61,836 nt of DNA from Hofstenia miamia (taxonomy: Eukaryota > Xenacoelomorpha > Acoela): NCBI GenBank assembly GCA_004352715.1, contig SCFE01000004.1:4492896-4554731 (forward strand). Direction: 5' to 3'. A model generated the notes under the pieces. The model was not told the DNA's origin and did not search any database. It saw nothing but the letters and a program-made list of their open reading frames with translations. The position numbers and the translations under genes are program-made. Shown here in pieces: positions 1 to 10,387 of the stretch; within the stretch, counting starts at the first letter, position 1, and each line of letters begins with the position of its first letter.

Positions 1-310
1 GAATATACTATAAAGATAAATCCATTACAAATAAGAAAGAAATCTGCAATGCTTGCAATGAAGTTTTCCTAAATTTAGGAAACTACACAGGTCTATAAAA
101 TAAAAAAATTGAAATGGCGAGGTTATAAATTTTATAATCCTGATTACTCTATTAATAGAAACTAGCAATCGTCATAGCCCAAGTTAACCACTTTTTATTT
201 GTAAATATTCGTTGTTTTCTTTTTTTTTGTTTAATTTTGTATTACTTTCTTGACGCTTTCAGAATTTGTTATCAGTATTTCTATTTATTGTTAAAACAAT
301 TTCTGAATAT
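1..310. other. intergenic, no gene seen
   Basis: AT-rich sequence with short open frames only. I see no coding motif, RNA gene or clear repeat before the inverted-repeat arm that begins near 311. Confidence 0.5.
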
Positions 311-1316
311 AGATTTTTCTTCTTCTTCTTCTGAAACTTTGTTATCTAGAGTAGTTTTTGATGCTGGATTCGAAAACGCACTTAATTTTTTGATTTAGGG
401 TCTACGTTGACCGGTACCGGCTGATACTCAAAATGTTCACAAATATTAATTGTGATAAATTTAATATTGTTATTCCTTCAAACAAAACCTTTGTATATTA
501 TTATATACAATGTGCTCTAGCTATTAGCTTTACAATTTCAGAGAGCTCGTTCATGTTATAGTTCTCTAATTACGGAAAGCATTTGATTATTGACTTGTTA
601 TACTGCATGATAAAAGCAATAGAACAGTTGCTATATTATGCACATTGTTTTAGAATGCCAAATAAATGCAGTATTTACAAATGCAAATCAAATTATACAT
701 CAACAAGGAAGTACATTCCAGTTTTTAAATTACCAGAAAATCCTGACTTGAAAGAAGAGTATTTGAGGGCAATACCGAACCGTCGAGAAAGCCTTCCAAA
801 GAACGTTTTTATCTGCAATAGACATTGGCCTGGAAATCCACGTAAAAGGTAATGTTGAACTAGTCATTATTTAATGATAACAAAAACTTATATTATACTT
901 CAATTAGTAAATGTTATGAATAACAGATTTCCAGTCCCCTTCCATATGAATATTATCCACTCACAGGTGGGGGTATCATGAAGGAGCTGCAACCTTCACT
1001 CTTTGTTGCTGGACTTCACTACTTATATATATATGTATTTGGTTTTAAGTGCAATTTGAGATTTTAGTTAAAATATTATAAAAATACATATCAAGATAAC
1101 ATTCAGCTTTACAAAATTAATGATGTATTTTAATTTTAAGATATAATATAGCTGCTTGAATAGATTACAATACCTAATTAATCACAATAATTAACATTTT
1201 TGAATATTTTGAGTATCAGCCGGTACCTGTCAACATAGACCTTAAATCAAAAAATTAAGTTCATTTTCGAATTCAACATCAAAAACTACTCTAGTTAACA
1301 AAGTTTCATAAAAATC
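311..1316. mobile_element. foldback (long inverted repeat) element enclosing a THAP exon
   Basis: Two arms of about 135-145 bp, at roughly 311-456 and 1181-1316, are inverted copies of each other at about 90 percent identity. Both carry the core GGTACCGGCTGATACTCAAA in opposite orientation. The roughly 725 bp between them contains the THAP-like open frame at 655-852. The layout is that of a foldback or long-TIR DNA transposon. I could not find a convincing target-site duplication, so the outer ends are approximate. Whether the THAP exon belongs to the element or was captured by it cannot be told from one copy. Confidence 0.65.
655..852 (+). CDS. THAP-type zinc finger, single exon or fragment
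   Basis: The 65-codon frame from ATG 655 shows the C2CH pattern of a THAP DNA-binding domain: Cys5 and Cys10 (spacing 4), then Cys54 and His57 (spacing 2), with 43 residues between the pairs. A Phe-Leu-Pro-like segment (VFKLP) lies at residues 23-27. An open frame also extends upstream to 583, but ATG 655 sits just before the first cysteine, as in most THAP proteins. After the final His the frame ends within a few residues. A GTAATG donor-like site lies there, so this may be a 5' exon with the rest lost or elsewhere. THAP domains occur in host regulators and in P-element-like or hAT-like transposases. It lies between the arms of an inverted-repeat element, which favours a transposon origin. 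Confidence 0.55.
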   Translation: MPNKCSIYKCKSNYTSTRKYIPVFKLPENPDLKEEYLRAIPNRRESLPKNVFICNRHWPGNPRKR

Positions 1317-1709
1317 TCTTAGGCCTTCCTGAACACCTCCCATTTTCTCAAGTGAGCAGCCCTGTATTTAGAAGCCCTTGGATTAGGTCTACTGACAAAA
1401 CTTCGGCTACCAATAGTCTGCATTATGTGCATGATAGTTTAAATATGGATAAAAGCAAACTTAAATCCAGTTATTTTCAATATCTTGCTCACAGAAACAT
1501 ATAAATTCCAATGATTACAAGGTGAGGTACATGGCTGAGCCTTCATAGGATACTATGCTCATTATTTACTAGCAATCCGAAGTAAATTGCTGGCATTGCA
1601 ACATTACCCTTTTTATAGTGGTCTTTTGGAACTATTTGACAAAGTAGAATCCCGTAAATATTCTAAGTCCAAACATACAAAGACTTGCAGTGCTTTGACT
1701 TATTGAAGA
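1317..1709. other. spacer between foldback arm and hAT fragment
   Basis: No open frame or repeat I recognise. It may be the eroded upstream part of the hAT-like relic that follows. Confidence 0.35.
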
Positions 1710-1960
1710 TCGATGTGCACTTCGGGATTATATCCAGCTAAGAATCGACGAAAACGACTTGCTGAACAATTGTACTATACCAGATATCAGTCCAGCCATA
1801 TTTGCAAAATTAGAATCGTGCACCGCTACGCCATGTTCGGCTGAAAGAAGCTTCATTCTCCTGAAAAAATTTTGTGCAAAGATTAAAACTTTCTGCCTGA
1901 AAACTTGTGGAAGTACTTTATCTTCCATTTTAATAATAATAAAATTGTGTTTTCTCCTTA
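1710..1960 (+). pseudogene. hAT transposase C-terminal dimerisation domain, fragment
   Basis: The plus strand encodes an eroded hATC domain. One frame reads a conserved-looking TPCSAERSFILLKKF segment (about 1830-1875), matching the P-x-S-AERSFS-LK core of hAT C-termini. Just downstream the matching continuation (ENLWKYFIFHFN) lies in another frame with a stop before it, so at least one frameshift and one nonsense change are present. hATC mediates transposase dimerisation. It lies 0.9 kb downstream of a THAP finger, and THAP plus hATC is a known domain pair (THAP12-type proteins and some transposases). Here, however, an inverted-repeat arm separates them. It could also be part of an unrelated hAT relic. 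Confidence 0.55.
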
Positions 1961-3572
1961 ATCCCAGTTTTTACACTCAAGTCAATATAAAGTCAAAATT
2001 GAACATTCGTTAGGTAAAAAAATTGTAATTTTTAGTCAAAATTGGGTCGCCTTAGTAATAACTTTGCGTAAAATGCAAGCCTTTAATGTTAAATTCACAA
2101 ATAACACTGTTATTTAAAATATGATATTTTCGTAAAGAAATTCTCAGGGTCAATTAGCGATTGGGTCTACAGCTGCATTAACGTAAAACGCAATTTGTTG
2201 ATGGTGTTGCTTGCGATTGCATTTTTACCTATCAACTTATTGAATTTGTAGCATTCCCCTAAGAAGTGTGCTTGTTTTTCTGGCGTGAATTTCCTGTCTT
2301 CCAGTTGTAGCCACTTAACTGACGGATGTTTAGCACATCACGGTTAAAACATTATTTACACATCACTACTTAGAGACTTAACGATAGAGCATTGCAGGAC
2401 CAAGGATTTTTGGTGTTGCTCCATTTTCGATACTAGTCACATGTTTAAAATTAAGTCCAGTTAACTGGTGCAGGGCCCTCTAGTCGACTTTTCGGCTTTG
2501 GTCCCCGTCTGGTAAATGTCAAATAGTAAAAAAATGAAATATATTTCCAAAAGCATTCATATTTAAAAATACAAAAGCTAATCTTTGCAAAGGTAAATGT
2601 TCATTGATGACGCGTCAAAGGAGTAAAGAACCAAATAATAAGTGAGTTAATTAGTCAAGTGTGTTATAAGTACCTTAAGCAATGGTTTAACGACGGTCTT
2701 AACTTTTAAGATGTTTTTGTACCTTAGAAATTGGTTTTGGTGATTCCTTAAAGCAAATCCTGATCCAATCTTGTAATCGGTCCCAAATGTTTACTTCTAG
2801 GCCCAGTAACTGTTCCCGGTTCTACGGAACCAGATGCAACGGCCATGACAGACAATGCTACCGCAAAGCTCTACTTTAACTTAAGAGAAATACTTTGTGG
2901 GATGAATGGCATATTCTAAGGCTAACGGTTTTGCTCGAAACTTAGTCACAGATATCTTGAAATAGGAAAACATTTAGAGTAACGCGAGTACATTCCATTG
3001 TGATTAAAAAGTTCTAACGACAGACTTTGTTCAATTGGCAATACTTTTTTCGAGAGAAGTCCTGACATTAAAGGCTAAATTGCTGGAATACAAATTATTG
3101 TTATACTCACACATACCAGTTCATCAAGTATATTAACAATGGTCGCGAGCAGTAATAAATTGCAATTCAATGATTCTAGTGACCTTCAATTCTAGATCTT
3201 ATATCATTCATGGGTGCATCTATCAATCAGATCTAGTATTCTGTAAAGCTATATTACCGAAAGCCATAGATTGATGGCAATGCTTCAATTTATTCAATTT
3301 ATTGTAGTGGTTCTCCACAAACATGGATTTAGACCGAGAATCTCAAACACCAACATTTTGTGGAACGAATTCGTAGGTCTAAGAGCATAAAAATCTAAAT
3401 TATTTTGTTCTAATTAAGTGAAATCGGATTAAGACTGAAATGGATATGAAACCTATAAATGTGGACATTTAATCCAATCATTTTTAGGTTGAGATAATCT
3501 CGTATATTAGTGTGCTTAATATTTGTGGCTATATTATGGACAATTCATGTTAAAACTATGCTTTTTCCAATA

Positions 3573-3609
<37 letters not shown>

Positions 3610-5367
3610 ATGATCTGCGTATATTGGCATTAGGCCAAGCCATTTTGATAACAAACGGTGTGCAATTATACATTGTGTATGGGATCTTCTCAAAGTGACT
3701 TAATATTATATATTTTTGAAATGAAATGCTATGCATTGAGGCTTGAAATTGTCATATATTTTGATGATGACCCCTTTATCATAATCCATTTATGAGACAC
3801 TACATCAATGCCATGGGCAAGTCTTTAAAATTACTTCATCGCATTATCTATAATCTTCAATGAGAAGACAGCAAAATACAAAAGAAGAAACCACTATAAA
3901 AAGATCCGCATTGTGCTGGCTTTGCCATAGCAGAAAATTGGTTCGATTTATACTTGCATTTTTGAAACTTGGGAAACACCAATTCAAATAATGCCAGATT
4001 TTATATTGTAGAGAACATAATGCTAATAATTTTATGATTCCCTAATATTTTTTGGATATGATGGAATAGTATTTCATTATTCATTTACCTTAAAAGTAGC
4101 ATGAAGAATAGTTTTGAATTAAAATGTCAATGATTGAAAGCTTGCTAAGAGCTAGCAATTACACAAATCAAACAAGCACTTTAGTAACTTGAGACGCAAT
4201 TTTGCATGCTTAAGTTGTTCAGCTAATGCATTATGTCGCCTGAATTTATTCTGAAATCAAATTGTCATTGAAGTCTTCAAATGCTAAGATCATGTAAAAA
4301 TATTATTTGATTGAAACTTTATTGAGATTTTTGTTAGTACATTCTTAAGCAGAGAATGAGAATAACAAAGCTAAATAGTTTTTGTTAAGCATAACAAATG
4401 GTGAACATTCAGTCGCAGAGTATTAGCGAAACCTACTGCACACTAAAGTATATTAGAACATATTTAGAATTAATCTAGGATTACTGATAAAAGTTACGTT
4501 TTTTGGGAAAAATTTATGATCATCATTTAATGAATTTAAAAGTAAGCCACTTTCAAAGAATTTGAAAGTAAGACATTCTGAAATTTTTGAGTTTGCCATA
4601 AAATTGGTTAAGAAACGTATTGATTTATAAAGTTGGGATTAACAAGTTTGAGAAAAGTTTAAAGTGAAATCAAATTTCGTTATTGATATCAATAATGTGT
4701 TTGTTATGTCAGGAGTATTCCATTAAGTCCATTGTTGTAAAATAAATACTTTCTATTGTCAAAATATGCAACTAAAGAGAATATAATTAGTTTCTACTAA
4801 AATGCTTTCACAGAAATTTATGAAGAGAAACATCTTTTTACATTGTGATGAAATTAGACTTATTTAAATAATGTTCATATCAATGAATATATTTTCATTG
4901 CGCTTCGTTTAGTAGATACATATTAAATTTTGCAATGTTTCTTACCTAAGCGGGAGTATTTACAACTTTGTTTATGACCAATCCTATTTTAGTTGATATA
5001 TAAGCTCTATGAACTAAGAGTACTAAGAATTTCTTTGCTATAAAAAATGAACTGTATTTTTCTTCCAACAAAAATTGCATACAGTTACATTGGAAGTCTA
5101 GATTAAAATTTCAATTTCTTAAATTCATACAGAATAAATACTATTCTAGCACGAAGACACGGGTGCCACTGAACGAGGCCGTTTAGAATCTTAATTCGGC
5201 CGTTTACCAGCTGAGAGGGACACTAAAATTTTTCATAGCAATAGCCTTAACTGATATTTTACAAATGGGACATTTTTTCTTCAAAGAATTTGGATTACAA
5301 ATAACTTCTAACTTCTAAAAAAGGCTCAAACATCAAAGTACTAATCTAAATTTCATAGAAAAGTATG
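1961..5367. other. 3.4 kb without a recognisable gene
   Basis: AT-rich sequence with short open frames that show no motif or codon structure I can support. The only clear feature is the (TA)n tract at 3575-3606. Confidence 0.5.
3575..3606. repeat. (TA)n microsatellite
   Basis: About 16 uninterrupted TA units. The two small open frames crossing it, one on each strand, are shadows of the repeat. Confidence 0.95.
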
Positions 5368-5399
5368 AAAAATTCGGATCACCTGAAGATGTGCCCCCC

Positions 5400-5678
5400 A
5401 AAGCTTTGAGGGGGGCATATCTTAAGATGGAAAATCTTGGGGGGAATATCTTCAGGTGGAAAAATCTTGGGGGGGAACATCTTCAGTTTAAAAATTGTAG
5501 GAAAAACTAAATATGTCATTTACTTTACCCTAACCCTAACTCTTTTCTCTTTTACTGTTGAAGCAAATAAATAAGGTTAGGGTTAGGTTATCTTCAGGCG
5601 GAAAAAGTTGGGGGAATATGTTCAGGTGGAAAATCTTGGGGGTGAATATCTTCAGGTGGAAAAAGTTGGGGGGATTAT
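5400..5678. repeat. minisatellite made of the TIR sequence
   Basis: Units beginning ATCTTCAGGTGGAAAA and ending in a G run start at about 5419, 5448, 5479, 5590, 5618 and 5648, so the period is 28-31 bp. The unit core ATCTTCAGGTG is the inner strand of the element's own TIR. The first TIR and the first unit form a hairpin through the C6/G6 runs near 5393-5416. The array runs into the gap at 5679. Confidence 0.85.
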
Positions 5679-6396
5679 NNNNNNNNNNNNNNNNNNNNNN
5701 NNNNNNNNNNNNNNNNNNNNNNNNNNNNNNNNNNNNNNNNNNNNNNNNNNNNNNNNNNNNNNNNNNNNNNNNNNNNNNNNNNNNNNNNNNNNNNNNNNNN
5801 NNNNNNNNNNNNNNNNNNNNNNNNNNNNNNNNNNNNNNNNNNNNNNNNNNNNNNNNNNNNNNNNNNNNNNNNNNNNNNNNNNNNNNNNNNNNNNNNNNNN
5901 NNNNNNNNNNNNNNNNNNNNNNNNNNNNNNNNNNNNNNNNNNNNNNNNNNNNNNNNNNNNNNNNNNNNNNNNNNNNNNNNNNNNNNNNNNNNNNNNNNNN
6001 NNNNNNNNNNNNNNNNNNNNNNNNNNNNNNNNNNNNNNNNNNNNNNNNNNNNNNNNNNNNNNNNNNNNNNNNNNNNNNNNNNNNNNNNNNNNNNNNNNNN
6101 NNNNNNNNNNNNNNNNNNNNNNNNNNNNNNNNNNNNNNNNNNNNNNNNNNNNNNNNNNNNNNNNNNNNNNNNNNNNNNNNNNNNNNNNNNNNNNNNNNNN
6201 NNNNNNNNNNNNNNNNNNNNNNNNNNNNNNNNNNNNNNNNNNNNNNNNNNNNNNNNNNNNNNNNNNNNNNNNNNNNNNNNNNNNNNNNNNNNNNNNNNNN
6301 NNNNNNNNNNNNNNNNNNNNNNNNNNNNNNNNNNNNNNNNNNNNNNNNNNNNNNNNNNNNNNNNNNNNNNNNNNNNNNNNNNNNNNNNNNNNNNNN
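5679..6396. other. assembly gap (718 N)
   Basis: The gap begins inside the minisatellite array, so missing sequence is probably more array units. Apparent open frames across it are artefacts of the N run. Confidence 0.95.
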
Positions 6397-7179
6397 CAAA
6401 TAAAGCGAAATTATGTTATAGACAATATTGGTTTACTAGCGCAATTTTCGTGTTTTTCAATATTTATAGAATAATTTTTAACTGTACAAATCTACCTTAT
6501 TCATAGTTGAGATTAAATATTTCGAATGCCACAAACTGTTGTATGATATTAATATTCGTTTGCGTTTTACATGCTATTTTATCAATAAACTGTCAATTAA
6601 CATAAAATTTACCTTTTAATGTTGAAATACAATTAAGTTCGAGCATACGTCAATGAAAAACCATATAAGGTTCTTCAAGGATACACACTAGGATGGATGC
6701 ATTTCCTGTCGTCAGTTTGTAATCAATTACGATACTCTACAAGACATATTTTAAGTAGTGTTCATTCATAAACAGAAACTTGATTTCGATTCCATAATAA
6801 AACAAATAGAAGATAACCGCTAAAATTAAAATGAATAACTATGAAATGTAGCTTTTTATTCTCGATCGCTAACATTGTAAATCTAAATCAGCTAACAGAA
6901 ATTTCGTTAAATTAGCAGTAGCAACTCTCAAATCAATTTTTCTCGATCTAAATTCCAAAACCAATTTTCTCAGAAACGTCAATATCTAATTTAACACAGT
7001 TATTAATTTTGCATTATTATGAAATGTCCACAAATTTACGTTAAAGGGACAAATTGGAACATTTTACGTTGGAACAAATTATAGCGCACCGGGGGTGGGG
7101 CATATCTTCAGGTGATCCAAAAATTCGTTGCATATGGTTGTAATTTCTTAAGAATGCAATTTTTTAATGGGCTCATTAG

Positions 7180-7253
7180 AGATTCGTGGTGTAAATAACA
7201 CAGCCGTTGCTACATACACACAGAATTTTGTGGGTTTGAATCCCACCGAATCT
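7180..7253 (+). ncRNA. tRNA-like cloverleaf A, anticodon arm degenerate
   Basis: The 74-nt segment folds with a perfect 7-bp acceptor stem (AGATTCG with CGAATCT), a D arm GTGT/ACAC and a perfect T arm GTGGG/CCCAC with loop TTTGAAT. Internal Pol III A-box-like (TGGTGTAAATAAC) and B-box-like (GGTTTGAATCCC) sequences are in place. The anticodon arm does not pair in this copy. In the near-identical duplicate starting at 7463 the same region has a CCGTT/AACGG stem with a 10-nt loop. No amino acid can be assigned. It may be a diverged tRNA gene, a tRNA pseudogene or the head of a tRNA-derived SINE. Confidence 0.5.
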
Positions 7254-7313
7254 TTAATTCAATCAATACATCAAATATAGTACATTTTTGTTTTGAATAG
7301 TATCATTTCCTAA

Positions 7314-7383
7314 CGAACAGATTGGAATCGAACCAATGATTTTCCATACAAATATGGATGTGATACCATATCACTACTGTTCA
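7314..7383 (-). ncRNA. tRNA-like cloverleaf B (minus strand), Gln-TTG-like loop
   Basis: Read on the minus strand, 70 nt fold with acceptor TGAACAG/CTGTTCG (one G-T at the end), a D arm GTGA/TCAC with a loop containing the conserved GG, an anticodon arm TCCAT/ATGGA and a T arm ATTGG/CCAAT with loop TTCGATT. The B-box GGTTCGATTCC matches the Pol III consensus exactly. The anticodon loop has 6 nt (ATTTGT), or 8 if the closing pair is open, instead of 7. If the TTG in it is the anticodon, the family would be glutamine. The loop size makes it a likely pseudogene or SINE head, or else an unusual tRNA. It lies head-to-head with tRNA-like A. Confidence 0.5.
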
Positions 7384-7578
7384 ATCAATATAGTACAAAT
7401 TAGATCTTTAAACAATTTGCACAAATAAAATATAACTAAACAGAATCGCCACGTTTGAATTNACACAGCCGTTGCTACATACAAACGGAATTTTGTGGGT
7501 TTGCATCCCACCGAATCTTTAATTCAATCAATACATCAAATATAGTACATTTTTGTTTTGAATAGTATCATTTCCTAA

Positions 7579-7648
7579 CGAACAGATTGGAATCGAACCA
7601 ATGATTTTCCATACAAATATGGATGTGATACCATATCACTACTGTTCA
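7579..7648 (-). ncRNA. duplicate of tRNA-like B
   Basis: Copy of the 7314-7383 element inside the second 264-bp unit, with the same fold. It is probably the other haplotype of the same locus rather than a second gene. Confidence 0.45.
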
Positions 7649-7726
7649 ATCAATATAGTACAAATTAGATCTTTAAACAATTTGCACAAATAAAATATAA
7701 CTAAACAGAATCGCCACGTTTGAATT

Positions 7727-8247
7727 GGATACATATTTGAACATTAGTAATGCAATAAGTCCGAATGTTCTAAGCTGAAAAATTATTTGCGATTGTTAAA
7801 GAAATGAATATTTATATAAATAAATTTAATTTTTACGACATTTTCTAGTGGATTTTCGATCGAGTTGTAATGACTTCTCTTTGGAGTTTTTCTGATCGTA
7901 TCTTGCAAGCTTATTCAAGTTCGATATCTTAACATTTCAAGTACTCGAAAACCCTGTATGATACATATGATATTTAAAACAACCTCAATATTGTATAGAC
8001 AGTGTCAGGATCTTTCAGCCAACGGCATCATCCGCCAATGACTAGTCACTGTCAAATAGCCAAATTATAATTATAAATTTTTGGAATGGAATTAATTAAA
8101 GCGAAAAAGGGTTATCTTCTTGCAGAGAAATGTTTTTTATATAGAAAAAGCAGCGAAAGTAAACATAAATATATTTTTAAGCTCGTTTTCGATTTTTTTG
8201 TGAATGTATTAGAAACATCTTATTGGCGTTGTACAATATCTACATTC
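7727..8247. other. intergenic, no gene seen
   Basis: AT-rich spacer between tRNA-like elements. No open frame or repeat I can support. Confidence 0.5.
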
Positions 8248-8318
8248 TGATTCGTGGTGTAAGAATAACACAGCTGTATCTTTGTACAGACCATGTGAGT
8301 TCGAATCTCACCGAATCA
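8248..8318 (+). ncRNA. tRNA-like cloverleaf C
   Basis: The 71 nt fold with a perfect acceptor stem TGATTCG/CGAATCA, a D arm GTGT/ACAC with a 7-nt loop, an anticodon arm CTGTA/TACAG and a T arm GTGAG/CTCAC with loop TTCGAAT. A-box TGGTGTAAGAATAAC and B-box AGTTCGAATCT are present. The anticodon loop is 6 nt (TCTTTG), or 8 if the A-T closing pair opens. The D-arm core matches copies A and D, while acceptor and T-stem pairs differ but stay paired. That pattern suggests the fold has been under selection. TTTT lies about 15 nt downstream as a possible Pol III stop. Confidence 0.55.
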
Positions 8319-8992
8319 TAGAGGCAATAATTTATTTTGTATTATAGTTACAATATGGAAACTATATTCTATTATGTACCTATATTTTAGTTAGTTCGTT
8401 GTTTACGTCTTAAATTTTTAATTTGTAAATGATTTTATTCAATAAAAAGTTTTTTAAAAACAAATAGTAGAATATAATGAAGAACTGTCAAAGCAAGCAA
8501 ATCACATTAAGAGCGAGAACAAAATATCTCTCTCAAAAACTGAATAGCTAGCAATTCTATATAGTAATATTAATAAGCGGTATTTGGAAAAAATGCTGTT
8601 TTATATTTGAAAATTAAATATCAATTCAATATCGCCTACATTGTTCATTAGAAAAATGGGGTTAACAACAAATCACGCAAATGTAAAATAAACGAAAAGG
8701 ATAAAAGTGCACAAGAAAGCAGCATCATTTATAATTTTATGTATATTAATACATTAAATTAATAAATTAAAGAATTACACTATTAATAAATTTGTAATGA
8801 ATTATTTTAAAGAACAAAAGTTGCGATGACAATGATAATCTTTAATTGCTGCACTATCGATAAATTAACTGAAATTTGATAAGTTGCAGCAAAAACAACA
8901 TTATTTTAATTTTGGCATCATTAGTTTTAGGTCCTAACATTAAAATCATATGTGCAATAATTAACTTATACTGATTTTCTATATAATAAATT
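8319..8992. other. intergenic, no gene seen
   Basis: AT-rich spacer, no coding or repeat signal. Confidence 0.5.
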
Positions 8993-9138
8993 AAAATTCC
9001 TGGGAATCTTTAAAACCTGCCTCGGACTTTGATGACGTCACGGAAATGACGTCAACATATATTTTCATCCAATCAGATTGTCTGCATCTTATGAAATCTT
9101 TAATATCTGTTTGGGACATTCTTAAGTAGAATTTTTTG

Positions 9139-9480
9139 CTGCCTCGGACTTTTAAAGTTAATTTTTCACCTGCCTCGGACTTTCTATTAAAAAATTTCTT
9201 GCTGCCTCGGACTTTTAAAGTTAATTTTTTNNNNNNNNNNNNNNNNNNNNNNNNNNNNNNNNNNNNNNNNNNNNNNNNNNNNNNNNNNNNNNNNNNNNNN
9301 NNNNNNNNNNNNNNNNNNNNNNNNNNNNNNNNNNNNNNNNNNNNNNNNNNNNNNNNNNNNNNNNNNNNNNNNNNNNNNNNNNNNNNNNNNNNNNAAATTT
9401 CTTGCTGCCTCGGACTTTTAAAGTCAATTTTTCAGCTGCCTCGGACTTTTAACTTTTAAAGTTAATTTTTCACGTGCCTT
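9139..9480. repeat. 31-bp minisatellite built from the TIR sequence
   Basis: Units starting CTGCCTCGGACTTTTAAAG begin at 9139, 9170, 9202, 9405 and 9436, so the period is 31-32 bp, with an N gap (9231-9394) inside the array. The unit core CTGCCTCGGAC is the TIR of the surrounding element. Confidence 0.85.
9231..9394. other. assembly gap (164 N) in minisatellite
   Basis: Both sides are in the same tandem array, so about five missing units would fill it. Confidence 0.9.
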
Positions 9481-10353
9481 GATATTTGTCTACCTGTGCT
9501 TGTTTAGATATTTTGTATTGTAAGCGAATTCATTTTTATTGTGGTGAGTTTCATGCATTTATTTCCAAATGTTTTACATATTTGTGTCATTTTCTATACA
9601 TGCTTTTCAAAATTTTGTAATTCGCAATAAAATACTATACTCTCTATGTTACTTTTTGTTTCGCTAGATGTTTTAATGCTATAATCATTTAACACTATAA
9701 GTACCAAATGTGTCAAAATTGACTCAAATTAAAATTATGTTTGCTTGCGTATGCATTCATTAAAAACAACAGCAGGTATATACACCTCCAAAAGTATGGA
9801 TAGTCTGTTTGAATTTCCATAAGTAAAATTGTTTTCATTCTTTTACATAATTGTTTAATTGAAATGCTACATGTAAAATGAATCTCAATGAGTACTGGTA
9901 TTTCTAGTGTTAATGATTTTGTAATTTATATTAAACACAATTGCTGTTGCGATCGCATCTCTCAATAAAAGGTGGTCTTTTAATTCCTCAGCGCATTCTT
10001 GAATAGAAGATTATAGTTCGCATTTATAGTTGATTAATTTCTCTATGGGAAAACCGTATATGGAGATACTTTGCAATGTGAATTGAAGAGGCTATTGTAG
10101 GCCTATACACAAATTTCTACGCTATGAAGCTTACAGTAAGCAATTTTTCAATACAGTGTTTGGTGAATGCTCTTCATTATTGAAGAAACCTTTATTCCTT
10201 TGATGGTATTTAGATTTGTGTGAATTTCTGAATATCTCCAAATTGCCGCATATTGCATCTTCTATTTAAAAATCTCATTCAGGAACTTTAAGGTTGCGTA
10301 TAGCTAATTTATTCAAATATTTGTTTATTTTAGATTATAATAAAAGTAATTTC
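9481..10353. other. interior of TIR transposon 2, no gene seen
   Basis: AT-rich interior with no open frame of interest and no transposase motif. Confidence 0.45.
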
Positions 10354-10387
10354 TTATTCGTGGTGTAAGAATAACACAGCTGTACAC
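10354..10387 (+). ncRNA. 5' half of tRNA-like cloverleaf D, cut by gap
   Basis: TTATTCG followed by TGGTGTAAGAATAACACAG matches the acceptor-strand, A-box and D-arm part of tRNA-like C. The acceptor bases differ from copies A and C. The 3' half is lost in the gap that starts at 10388, so pairing cannot be tested. It lies inside TIR transposon 2. Confidence 0.4.

Larger units (their letters stand above)
5368..7126. mobile_element. non-autonomous TIR transposon 1 with 8-bp target duplication
   Basis: The element spans 5376-7118. Its ends are inverted copies over about 24 bp: GGATCACCTGAAGAT on the left, and ATCTTCAGGTGATCC ending at 7118 on the right. The same 8 bp, AAAAATTC, flanks it at 5368-5375 and 7119-7126, which is a clean target-site duplication. 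Eight-bp duplications are typical of hAT and P-type elements. The visible interior has no transposase; part of it is hidden by an N gap. The left part is a tandem array of a 28-31 bp unit derived from the TIR itself. Telomere-like CCCTAA and TTAGGG runs lie at 5526-5541 and 5573-5588. Confidence 0.8.
7198..7726. repeat. 264-bp tandem duplication split by a single N
   Basis: 7198-7461 and 7463-7726 are equal-length copies with only about three differences, joined by one N at 7462. Both hold the 3' part of tRNA-like A and all of tRNA-like B. Near-identity, equal length and the single N point to overlapping contigs or haplotypes placed end to end rather than a true duplication. Confidence 0.85.

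Noticed and set aside
5526-5588. Telomere or telomeric fusion (CCCTAA next to TTAGGG)
   Set aside because: Only two or three units on each side, inside a transposon-like element, and a similar motif recurs in the element at 31114. Interpreted as element-internal.
5536-6474. Open frames of about 280 codons on both strands
   Set aside because: They consist almost entirely of unknown residues translated from the N gap. The same applies to long frames over the other gaps.
9139-9480. CRISPR-like array
   Set aside because: Repeats are contiguous 31-bp units without spacers, in an animal genome, and equal the flanking TIR.
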